A program made the position numbers and the translations under genes. Below, piece after piece: positions 47,311-53,546 of a stretch of DNA of 53,546 bases. A model generated the notes under the pieces. It was given only the letters and a program-made list of their open reading frames with translations. It made no database searches and was not told where the DNA came from. The DNA lies in the IMG/VR virus record IMGVR_UViG_3300025146_000019, positions 1 through 53,546 of that record; one strand, given 5' to 3'. Within the stretch, counting starts at the first letter, position 1. The number at the start of each line of letters is the position of its first letter. The DNA comes from a virus.

Positions 47311-47933
47311 TTCGCTCTCCTGTTCTCGTGCGGGAACTCCGCGCCCCACTGCGCCGCCAGCATCTCCTCGGTGACCTCCACCCCCTCGTCGCGCAGCACG
47401 CCCATCAGCTGCTCCCACGGTGACCGCAGCGGCCTCTCCTGACACAGCTGCAGCCCCGGTGCCCTCAGTCGGATGCACGCGGCCACCCAGTTCTCGGACC
47501 ACGCGGCCCGCGCCTGGTGGTCGGCCAGCGGCCACCCGAGCCAGGCGTGGCGCAGCAGGCACTCCCCTCCCGGCGGCCCCAGGGTGAGCGTGCCCCAGCC
47601 GGGCATCGGGGTCGGGGGCGTCCGGGCCCACCCCTGCGCCCGCACGCTGGCGAGCCAGGCCTCGCGCTCGCGCAGCGTGCACAGGGCCACCCCACCCAGG
47701 GCGCGCACCGCGTCGACTGCCTCGGGGGCCCGGCAGTAGTAGGGCTCGCTGAGGTAGGTGAAGCCGTCGGCGAGGTCCGCCTCCACGGCCTCGCGGACCT
47801 TCCCCGCCAGCAGCAGCTCCATGCGCCGCGCCTGGTACGGGTCCTCCTGCGCTCGCCACCCGAGGAGGGTCATCGCCCGGCGCAGCGACGTCGTGCCGGT
47901 CCTGGGCAGCCCGACGTTCATCACCAGTCTCAT
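47307..47933 (-). CDS. P-loop sulfotransferase-family protein
   Basis: The 208-aa protein opens with NVGLPRTGTTSLRRAMTLLG, in which PRTGTTS (residues 10-16) is the PAPS 5'-phosphosulfate loop of sulfotransferases. The remainder (CTLREREAWLASVRAQGW) fits the family's middle segment. Such enzymes move sulfate from PAPS to a hydroxyl or amine. Its target here is unknown; a host surface glycan, a small molecule or a modified base are all possible. ATG 47933 overlaps the upstream stop (ATGA). Confidence 0.75.
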   Translation of the reverse strand: MRLVMNVGLPRTGTTSLRRAMTLLGWRAQEDPYQARRMELLLAGKVREAVEADLADGFTYLSEPYYCRAPEAVDAVRALGGVALCTLREREAWLASVRAQGWARTPPTPMPGWGTLTLGPPGGECLLRHAWLGWPLADHQARAAWSENWVAACIRLRAPGLQLCQERPLRSPWEQLMGVLRDEGVEVTEEMLAAQWGAEFPHENRRAK

Positions 47934-48295
47934 GACCCCAACCCCACGTGCACGCGACCTGATACGCCGCTGCGGTGGATCTCGGCAGCCAGGCCGCAGC
48001 GCTCGCACTGCGCCAGGTTGGTGCCCACGTGGTCGTGCTCGCTGGGGTCGAGGTCGTTGCCGTCCTTCATCTGGCGTGTCAGCTCCATCAGCAGCCAGTT
48101 GAAGCGATGACCCCACCCACCGTTGCCCGGCTCGTGCGCGTCCATGGAGACGAGCAGCTCCGCGATCTCCTGGTCGACGGTTACACGCTCGCGTTCCAGC
48201 TGCTGCAGCTGCCGGGCCGCCTCTCGCAGGGCGGGCAACGCGATGTCTAGGGTGTGCGCCCTGCTCAGCAGGACGCGGTATGGCTTGCGGCTCAT
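47930..48295 (-). CDS. Hypothetical 121-aa protein
   Basis: The protein has a long helix (REAARQLQQLERERVTVDQE) and a C-terminal CERCGLAAEIH segment that could be half a metal site. ATG 48295 overlaps the upstream stop (ATGA), and its stop overlaps the sulfotransferase start. No family is recognised. Confidence 0.65.
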   Translation of the reverse strand: MSRKPYRVLLSRAHTLDIALPALREAARQLQQLERERVTVDQEIAELLVSMDAHEPGNGGWGHRFNWLLMELTRQMKDGNDLDPSEHDHVGTNLAQCERCGLAAEIHRSGVSGRVHVGLGS

Positions 48296-48651
48296 ATGCG
48301 GTCGCTCACCCTCACGTGGAACTGGTTGGCCGCGTGCGGCACCACCACGAGGGTGCCGTCCGGGCTGTTGACGACCAGCGCGCCCCGGTCCTCGTCGATG
48401 TGCACGTGGACCCGGTAGCGCAGGTCCTTCAGGCGGTGCTGGACCAGTTCACCAGCGATGGTGAACTGGATGCGCGCGCTGGGCGGCAGCCCGCGCTCCT
48501 GCTTGCGCCGGTCGTCGGCCGTGTAGTCCAGCAGGTGCGTGTTGGTCTGGCCCTCCTCGCCTGCGGCGGCCAGCGCCCTGCGCTTCCAGTACTCGAGGTC
48601 GAGCTGGAGCTTGGTCACCATGTCGGCCTCCCTCTTGGTCATCGCCGTCAC
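48292..48651 (-). CDS. Hypothetical 119-aa protein
   Basis: GTG 48651 overlaps the upstream stop (GTGA); ATG 48642 is an alternative. The N-terminus is helical (MVTKLQLDLEYWKRRAL) and the rest forms strands (RYRVHVHIDEDRGALVV, GTLVVVPHAANQFHVRV). No family is recognised. Confidence 0.62.
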   Translation of the reverse strand: MTAMTKREADMVTKLQLDLEYWKRRALAAAGEEGQTNTHLLDYTADDRRKQERGLPPSARIQFTIAGELVQHRLKDLRYRVHVHIDEDRGALVVNSPDGTLVVVPHAANQFHVRVSDRI

Positions 48652-48905
48652 GCACCTCCCCTGCGGTCGACGTGGTCGGGCTCCGTGCCCCGGTCCATCA
48701 CCTGGTCGATGCGCCCCTCCAGCTGCAGCGCGATGGCCACGCTCCACCGGGCCACCCACTCGGGTGGGGCGCTCTCCGTGCGGTACGCGGTGGTGCCCAG
48801 CTCCACCTCGCGCGCCAGCGCCGCCAGTGGGCCCGCGATGTTGCCTGCCATGCGCATGAGGCGTGACTTGCGCTCCGCTCTCCTCTTGTCGGTGGCGTCG
48901 CTCAA
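48648..48905 (-). CDS. Hypothetical 85-aa protein
   Basis: A TTG at 48905 overlaps the previous stop as TTGA, matching the ATGA/GTGA style of its neighbours. The product is basic and helical (KRRAERKSRLMRMAGNIAG; WSVAIALQLEGRIDQVMD). No family is recognised. Confidence 0.58.
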   Translation of the reverse strand: MSDATDKRRAERKSRLMRMAGNIAGPLAALAREVELGTTAYRTESAPPEWVARWSVAIALQLEGRIDQVMDRGTEPDHVDRRGGA

Positions 48906-50155
48906 GACCCCACCGCCTGGGGCTGCCACGGTCCCGGCTCGTCGCTCTCCTCGGTCTCGCAGTGGACCACCGCGACCTTCTTCCTCCGCCGCGCCTCCAT
49001 CGCCGCCACCTTCTCGCGCAGCTCCGCCTGGCGCGCAGCGCTCGCCTCCGCGCTGATGGCCGCTTCCTTGGCGTCCTCCCGGCGCCGCAGCTCGTTGCCG
49101 AGCACGACCTTCACGTCGCACACCTGGCGGATGAGGTGGCTCAGGTCGTCGGGGTCCACCCTGGCCAGGTCGAGGTCGCGCCTCATGGCCGCGATGTTGG
49201 CCATGTGGATGCCCCGCTCCAGCGCGATGCGTGGGTCGCGGCCCTCACCACCGGCCAGCCGCTGGTTGTCCAGCCGGTCCTGTAGACTGGTGACCTGCTG
49301 CCTCAGCTGCTCCCGCTCGGCCAGCACCTGCGCCAGGTCGACGTGGGCCGTGGCCAGGCGCTGCGGCTCCGCCGGCTGCGTGGGCACCTCGAACGAGCCA
49401 CCCACCTGCCAGTTCTTGTCGTCGTGGCGCGGAGGCTCCTTCCCGTGGTCACGGTCCCCGAACGGGGTCACCACGCCCATCGTCTCCAGGATGGGCGCAG
49501 CGCGCCAGGCGCCGCTGGCGTAGTATCCGAACACCTGCACTATCCTCTGGGCCATGCCGCGCGGAGACACCTCGTTCACCAGCTCGCGGTGGGTGACCCG
49601 CATGGCCATCCTGCCGTCGTCGTAGAACAGCTCCCAGTCGCGACTGGCCGCGTCGTAGTGCATGGTGCACAGCTCGGTGTAGTGCCGGTCGCGCTTCCGG
49701 CAGTAGGCGCGGGCGTTCGCGCTGCGCATCGACCGGCGTGCCTCGCTGGGCGTGGCCACGGTGGTGCGCCGCCCCACCCCGATGGGCCCATCGGACACCT
49801 CGACGATCACCCCGAGCTGCGCGGGGAGGCGGCCCTTCACCATCACGGCCGCGTTGTGGCCGAACGTCAGGGGTGGCTCGCGAGCGCCCACCTGCCTGGC
49901 GTCCACCATCACCACCCAGCAGCTGCCGTCGGGCGCGCGCACCACCGGCTGCACCAGGCCCTCGTGCACCAGGCCGACGCCCGACCAGTCGCACAGCACC
50001 TTGCCGCGCAGCTTGAGCCTCGTCTCGTTGTGGCGGACCTCCATGGCCTCCACCGGCAGCTCGTGGGCGGTGCCCGGCACCTCGTACATCGGCTTGTCAT
50101 CGGCCTCGACGGCCCAGACCGAGATCGTCCAGATCCTCTTCTTCTCCTCGCTCAC
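48902..50155 (-). CDS. Hypothetical 417-aa protein with coiled-coil C-terminal half
   Basis: The first ~230 residues are beta-rich with several Trp and Arg (VRHNETRLKLRGKVLCDW, GPIGVGRRTTVATPSEARRS). The C-terminal part is helical and charged (VLAEREQLRQQVTSLQDRL; RQAELREKVAAMEARRRKK). No enzyme motif is evident. GTG 50155 overlaps the previous stop (GTGA). Confidence 0.65.
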   Translation of the reverse strand: MSEEKKRIWTISVWAVEADDKPMYEVPGTAHELPVEAMEVRHNETRLKLRGKVLCDWSGVGLVHEGLVQPVVRAPDGSCWVVMVDARQVGAREPPLTFGHNAAVMVKGRLPAQLGVIVEVSDGPIGVGRRTTVATPSEARRSMRSANARAYCRKRDRHYTELCTMHYDAASRDWELFYDDGRMAMRVTHRELVNEVSPRGMAQRIVQVFGYYASGAWRAAPILETMGVVTPFGDRDHGKEPPRHDDKNWQVGGSFEVPTQPAEPQRLATAHVDLAQVLAEREQLRQQVTSLQDRLDNQRLAGGEGRDPRIALERGIHMANIAAMRRDLDLARVDPDDLSHLIRQVCDVKVVLGNELRRREDAKEAAISAEASAARQAELREKVAAMEARRRKKVAVVHCETEESDEPGPWQPQAVGS

Positions 50156-50850
50156 AGCAGTCCTCCGTCTCCGCTCTCGCGGCGTTCGTCGCTCACGTCC
50201 ATCACGGCCACCACCCTCGCCCCGGGTCCCAGCGCCTCGTCACACAGCTCCCTCGGGTACACCTTCTCCAGGAACGTGCGCGCCAGCACCCGGTCGCCCC
50301 CGGTGAGCCGCACGTACCCCTCCATCGTCTCGCGCACCTCGGCGCGTCGCTTCTCCAGGTCGCGCTGCTCGCGCCAGTCACTCCACAGCTCGGTGGTCTC
50401 CTTCTCCACCTTGCTGAGGGCCTCGCGGTACTCGCGCGTGCGCGCCTCGTTGGAGGACACGATGCGCTTGCGCTCCTTCAGCGCCAGCTTGTGGTGCTCC
50501 ACCGCCTCCTTGGTGGGCAGCTGTACCGACTCCACGCGCATGCCCTTCAGGGGCTCGACGTAGTTGGTGCCTGCCTCGTAGTCGTTGGCGACGTCGAACA
50601 GCAACATGCTCATCAGCGACTCCGCCGCCTCGGCCGTCTGGAACGCGAAGCCCAGGTCGTGGCCGTAGCCGTACCCGATGCGGTACACGGTCTGCGTGGG
50701 CAGCCTCACCTCCTCGGGCACCGCCTCCAGCTCGGGCTCCCTGGGGCGCAGCACGCCCCGCTCCATCAGCTCCACCGCCAGCAGGTCGCGCACGGCGTCC
50801 TCGGTGAGGGCGGCCCGCTCGGGGCCGGTCATGTTCCAGTAGCGTTTCAT
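50152..50850 (-). CDS. Hypothetical 232-aa protein
   Basis: The protein starts MKRYWNMTGPERAALTEDAV at ATG 50850 (ATGA overlap). A YRIGYGYGHDLGFAFQTAEA segment is followed by a long charged helical region (KERKRIVSSNEARTREYREA). No family is recognised. Confidence 0.65.
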   Translation of the reverse strand: MKRYWNMTGPERAALTEDAVRDLLAVELMERGVLRPREPELEAVPEEVRLPTQTVYRIGYGYGHDLGFAFQTAEAAESLMSMLLFDVANDYEAGTNYVEPLKGMRVESVQLPTKEAVEHHKLALKERKRIVSSNEARTREYREALSKVEKETTELWSDWREQRDLEKRRAEVRETMEGYVRLTGGDRVLARTFLEKVYPRELCDEALGPGARVVAVMDVSDERRESGDGGLL

Positions 50851-50996
50851 CGCCCCTCCTTGCACTCGTAGCGAGCACGCTCCTCCTGGACGCGGCCCTC
50901 CACACAGGTCTTCACCATGTACGAGCAGAACAGTCCGCCCAGCACAACCCACAGTGTCCACGCAAAGATCTCTCGCTTCTTCAGTCCGTCGCTCAC
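50847..50996 (-). CDS. 49-aa single-span membrane protein
   Basis: GTG 50996 overlaps the zinc-ribbon gene stop (GTGA). After a short basic head (SDGLKKREI) comes one hydrophobic span, FAWTLWVVLGGLFCSYMV, then a charged tail. Function is unknown; such small membrane proteins in phages may be holins or exclusion factors, but nothing decides it. Confidence 0.6.
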   Translation of the reverse strand: MSDGLKKREIFAWTLWVVLGGLFCSYMVKTCVEGRVQEERARYECKEGR

Positions 50997-51136
50997 GACT
51001 TCCTCCTGGTCCCCTGTCGATGGATGATGCCGCACTTGGGGCACTTGGCCCCCTTGGCCTGTGCCGGCGTCCACACGGTGAATACCTCGCCGCACTCGCA
51101 TCGGATGTTGTAGGGTGGTGCCAGCTGCTCAGCCAT
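50993..51136 (-). CDS. 47-aa zinc-ribbon protein
   Basis: The peptide carries CECGEVFTVWTP near 13-24 and KCPKCGIIH near 31-39, so two CxC(G)/CxxC knuckles can bind one zinc, followed by a basic tail (RQGTRRKS). ATG 51136 overlaps the end of the upstream gene by 8 nt. Small zinc ribbons of this kind often bind DNA, RNA or the host polymerase. Confidence 0.65.
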   Translation of the reverse strand: MAEQLAPPYNIRCECGEVFTVWTPAQAKGAKCPKCGIIHRQGTRRKS

Positions 51137-51383
51137 CGTCCTCCCCCTTGCCCGCGTTCACGTTGTCTGCTGCCTTCTTGGCCTCCGCCGCCTGCTGGGC
51201 CAGCTGTGTGTGCTTGGAGACGATCAGCTGCTCCTGCAGCCGCCGGCACTCCGCCTGCTCCTCGGCATTCAGCGGCCGGCTCTGCTCGCCTCCAGCCCAA
51301 CGCAGCGCCCGGCTCAGCAGGCGCAGCTCGGTGCCGGTGAGCACCAGGCCATAGGTGATGTTGACCCGCACGTCCATGGTCAC
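51129..51383 (-). CDS. Hypothetical 84-aa protein
   Basis: GTG 51383 overlaps the upstream stop (GTGA). The protein has a strand-helix start (VNITYGLVLTGTELRLLSRA) and a charged helical tail (QLAQQAAEAKKAADNV). No family is recognised. Confidence 0.62.
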   Translation of the reverse strand: MTMDVRVNITYGLVLTGTELRLLSRALRWAGGEQSRPLNAEEQAECRRLQEQLIVSKHTQLAQQAAEAKKAADNVNAGKGEDDG

Positions 51384-51628
51384 GCCGAGGGCGGCTCCAG
51401 CCGCACCCAGTCGGAGCCCACGTAGTAGGTGAAGGCGTCGGCGTTCTCACTGCCGTCCAGCAGCACGCCGAGGATGCGGCCCCTCAGGCGCCGCGGGTCC
51501 CAGTTGGATAGGTCGTTCTGGAGCACGGCTCCCTCCTCGTTGATCGACACCACGGTGCCCCGCTCCTCGCGCAGGTCGCCACTGGGGTCCGCCGCGATGA
51601 TGACGCGGTCTCCCACCTTGTAGGCCAT
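51380..51628 (-). CDS. Small beta-barrel-like 82-aa protein
   Basis: From ATG 51628, the product begins MAYKVGDRVIIAADPSG and continues RGTVVSINEEGAVLQ, a KOW/SH3-like beta pattern, then YYVGSDWVRLEPP. The resemblance is general. The ATG shares one base with the previous stop (TGATG). Confidence 0.6.
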   Translation of the reverse strand: MAYKVGDRVIIAADPSGDLREERGTVVSINEEGAVLQNDLSNWDPRRLRGRILGVLLDGSENADAFTYYVGSDWVRLEPPSA

Positions 51629-51765
51629 CACTTGGCCTCCACCAGCAGCTTGCGCATGGGCTCCACGTTCTCCGGGTTCTGCATCACCACCACGTCCATC
51701 CAGCTGTTGAGGCCCAACCAGGCGGCGATGCCCTCGCCTGCGGCGTAGATCATCTGCGGGCTCAT
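51628..51765 (-). CDS. Hypothetical 45-aa protein
   Basis: The peptide begins MSPQMIYAAGEGIAAWLGL and ends EPMRKLLVEAK. ATG 51765 follows AAGGACGAG; a GTG about 36 nt upstream in the same frame could extend it. Its stop overlaps the next ATG by one base. No family is recognised. Confidence 0.5.
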   Translation of the reverse strand: MSPQMIYAAGEGIAAWLGLNSWMDVVVMQNPENVEPMRKLLVEAK

Positions 51766-51813
51766 CTCGTCCTTGTCCTTCCTGAAGTGCGACCGCACCA
51801 CGGTGAGGATGAT

Positions 51814-51924
51814 TCAAAGCGTGCCGTTCTTCCGCACGACTCCCTGGCTGCTGTCCAGGTAGGCCGCGCGAGCGGCAGCCTTGTCCCGCTTGGTGAGCTT
51901 GATGGTTGCGTACCTGTTGATCAC
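51814..51924 (-). CDS. 36-aa basic micropeptide
   Basis: GTG 51924 overlaps the helicase stop (GTGA). The peptide begins VINRYATIKLTKRDKAAARA, and it is positively charged. Its only support is the overlap and the codon style. No function can be assigned. Confidence 0.48.
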   Translation of the reverse strand: MINRYATIKLTKRDKAAARAAYLDSSQGVVRKNGTL

Positions 51925-53546
51925 GACGACTGCACCTCCTGCTCGTCCGCCTCGCGCTCCGGCATCCGCCCCACCTGCCGCCAGTACTTGGCGCACACCG
52001 CCTGCGCCAGCCCCCACTCCACGCTGCTCAGCCCGCCGCGCAGCCGCTCGGCCAGCGCGTGGCCCACCCCGCCGTCAACCTTGTTGAAGCCCACGTCGTT
52101 GCGGGCGTAGGCGCGGTCCGGGTCCATGCCCGCCAGGGCGGTCAGCGCCTGGGCTGCCCAGCGCTCGCGCGCCGTGCGGGGCCCGCGGCGGGGGGCTACC
52201 CCTCCCCCCTCCCCCACCTTCACGCCGCGCCGCTCGGCGCTCCGCCGCGCCTTGGCCTGGGCCCTCCGCTCGGGCTCCAGCTCGGCGACGGCCCGCTCCG
52301 CTGCCTCGGCCTCCGCCGCCAGCTGGGCCAGGCGGGCCTCCAGCTCGGCCTGCTCGGCGGCCAGCATGCGGCAGCGGGCGGTGTCGACGCCCAGGTCGGT
52401 CACCACCTCCTCGACCACCTGGGCCGGGGTCGGGCGCTGGCTGCCGCGGGTGCGGGCCGCGTCCACCGAGGCCTCCATGAGAGCGAGCTTGGCACCCAGC
52501 AGCTCCGCGACGCGCCGGTCCAGCGCGTGGTCCGCCACCAGACGGGTGATGGTGACGGCGCTGCGCTGCCCGATGCGGTGGACCCGGTCCTCGGCCTGCA
52601 GGTTCAGCGCCGGGGTCCAGTCCTGGTCCACCACCAGCAGGCTGGACGCCCGCGTGAGCGTGACTGCCACGCCACCGGCCCGGATGGTGAGGCCCACGCC
52701 GCGCAGCTCGCCGGCCTGGAACTGCCGGGCGATCTCCGTGCGCTCCTCAGCGGAGGTCTCGCCGGTGATGACGGCCCAGCCGGGGCGGGCAGCCAGCGCC
52801 TCGACCGGGGCCCTGTGCGCGCTGAAGACCACCAGCGGGACCTCCGCCTCCTCGTGCTCCTCGACCAGCGCCATCATGTGCGGGATCTTGGCGATGGCCA
52901 GCGCCCTGCGGGCGGCGGACATCTGCTCGAAGGCGGTGCCGCCGCACCGGGTCTCCTCGGCCAGCTCGGCCTCCTCGTCCCAGTCGATGCCCTGCTCCTC
53001 GAGGGCGCGCAGCGCGCTGTCGCACAGCGCCCGGGTCTCCCGGTCGAGGCCGTTCACGGAGACGTCGCGCCGGGTCTTGGCCGGCAGGTCGGACAGCACC
53101 TCGGCCTTCATGCGGCGCAGCATGCCGCGCTGCAGTCGGCGGGCCACCTCGTCGCGGTCGATGCGGTCGGGGAACCAGTCGTAGCCGTAGCGGCCCCTCA
53201 CCCCGCCCATCACCTGGGCGAAGGTCCACCACTTGCCGAAGCACTCCTCCGCGACGTCGGCAGCCGCCAGCATCCGCCACAGCTCCTGCGGACGGTTCAG
53301 CAGCGGGGTGCCGGTGAGCAGCCAGGTGCGCCCACCCGCGTCGCGTGCGCCCTGCGCCATGGCGTCCCAGGCGGCGGCCCGCTTCACCTTGCGCGGGTCG
53401 CCCTTCAGCGCGTGGGCCTCGTCGGCGATGAGCACCGTGCCGGTGACCGGCAGCGACAGCTGGGCCAGCTGCTCGGGGGTCGGGAGCACGTCGTAGTTGG
53501 TGATGACCAGCTCGCCCATGTCGGGCCAGCGGAACGAGCCGCGACC
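51921..53546 (-). CDS. Second SNF2-family helicase, N-terminus beyond the window
   Basis: The reading frame is open at the right edge, so the Walker A part is missing; 541 codons are visible. It has LIADEAHAL as the DEAH box, LLTGTPLLNRPQELW, a KTRRDVSVNGL spacer, VVFSAHRAPVEAL in lobe two, and QAEDRVHRIGQR as motif VI. A C-terminal extension of about 190 residues is coiled and basic (EARLAQLAAEAEAAERAVAE), then globular. It is a different gene from the SNF2 protein at 15.0-16.6 kb. The DEAH box here is canonical. Confidence 0.9.
   Translation of the reverse strand, partial: GRGSFRWPDMGELVITNYDVLPTPEQLAQLSLPVTGTVLIADEAHALKGDPRKVKRAAAWDAMAQGARDAGGRTWLLTGTPLLNRPQELWRMLAAADVAEECFGKWWTFAQVMGGVRGRYGYDWFPDRIDRDEVARRLQRGMLRRMKAEVLSDLPAKTRRDVSVNGLDRETRALCDSALRALEEQGIDWDEEAELAEETRCGGTAFEQMSAARRALAIAKIPHMMALVEEHEEAEVPLVVFSAHRAPVEALAARPGWAVITGETSAEERTEIARQFQAGELRGVGLTIRAGGVAVTLTRASSLLVVDQDWTPALNLQAEDRVHRIGQRSAVTITRLVADHALDRRVAELLGAKLALMEASVDAARTRGSQRPTPAQVVEEVVTDLGVDTARCRMLAAEQAELEARLAQLAAEAEAAERAVAELEPERRAQAKARRSAERRGVKVGEGGGVAPRRGPRTARERWAAQALTALAGMDPDRAYARNDVGFNKVDGGVGHALAERLRGGLSSVEWGLAQAVCAKYWRQVGRMPEREADEQEVQSS

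Overview
This window is a 53.5 kb stretch of a high-GC, double-stranded DNA tailed phage, or a prophage of that kind. It has a siphovirus-type gene set: terminase, portal, gpF-like head protein, protease/scaffold, major capsid, tail tube, frameshifted tail chaperones, tape measure, and gpJ-like tip protein. All recognised genes but one lie on the minus strand, and most are joined by ATGA, GTGA or TTGA stop/start overlaps. Both ends cut through genes: a family A DNA polymerase at base 1 and a SNF2-type helicase at base 53546. The host cannot be named. GC-rich third codon positions, frequent GTG starts and apparently leaderless promoters (a -10 box 6-7 nt before the start codon) point to a high-GC bacterium, either an actinobacterium or a GC-rich Gram-negative.

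Layout in the direction of transcription (right to left). 53.5-45.9 kb: a SNF2-like helicase and about 15 small accessory genes, including a sulfotransferase, a zinc-finger/HigA-like HTH protein and a zinc ribbon. 45.9-45.4 kb: the only plus-strand gene and a control region with phased GTCGAG repeats. 45.4-18.4 kb: the late region, from small terminase through head and tail to a 1462-aa gpJ-like tip protein. A 686-bp non-coding, repeat-rich gap lies between the terminase subunits. 18.4-16.8 kb: two predicted lipoproteins and two small genes. 16.8-16.6 kb: a second copy of the control region. 16.6-10.4 kb: replication and early genes (SNF2-like helicase, RecD/Dda-like helicase, regulators). 10.0-2.0 kb: a nucleotide and DNA modification island, followed by DNA polymerase A.

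The most notable system is the island at about 2.0-10.0 kb. It encodes a thymidylate-synthase homologue, a deoxynucleotidase-like HAD protein, a P-loop kinase like 5-hydroxymethyl-dU DNA kinase, an aGPT-PPlase/amino acid:DNA transferase, a separate helical protein like the helical part of that kinase, and a flavin-dependent glycine-oxidase-like enzyme. These are the enzyme classes known from phage thymidine hypermodification (5-hmdU made, phosphorylated in DNA, replaced by an amino acid, then trimmed). Interleaved with them, in the same overlapping operon, are a COOH-NH2 amidoligase, a cupin, a low-molecular-weight phosphatase and a 28-aa membrane peptide. I infer a hypermodified thymine whose last steps may include flavin cleavage to an amine and amide formation on it. 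That final chemistry is inference and may be undescribed.

Control signals are unusually legible. A ~200-bp module is present in opposite orientations at 16.6-16.8 kb and 45.5-45.7 kb, upstream of the early operon and of the plus-strand gene. Several gaps carry TTGCNN-17/18-TANNNN promoters. A GGGAAAC slippery site links the tail chaperone frames. No lysis gene, integrase, tRNA or CRISPR array was found, so those functions are absent or lie outside the window.
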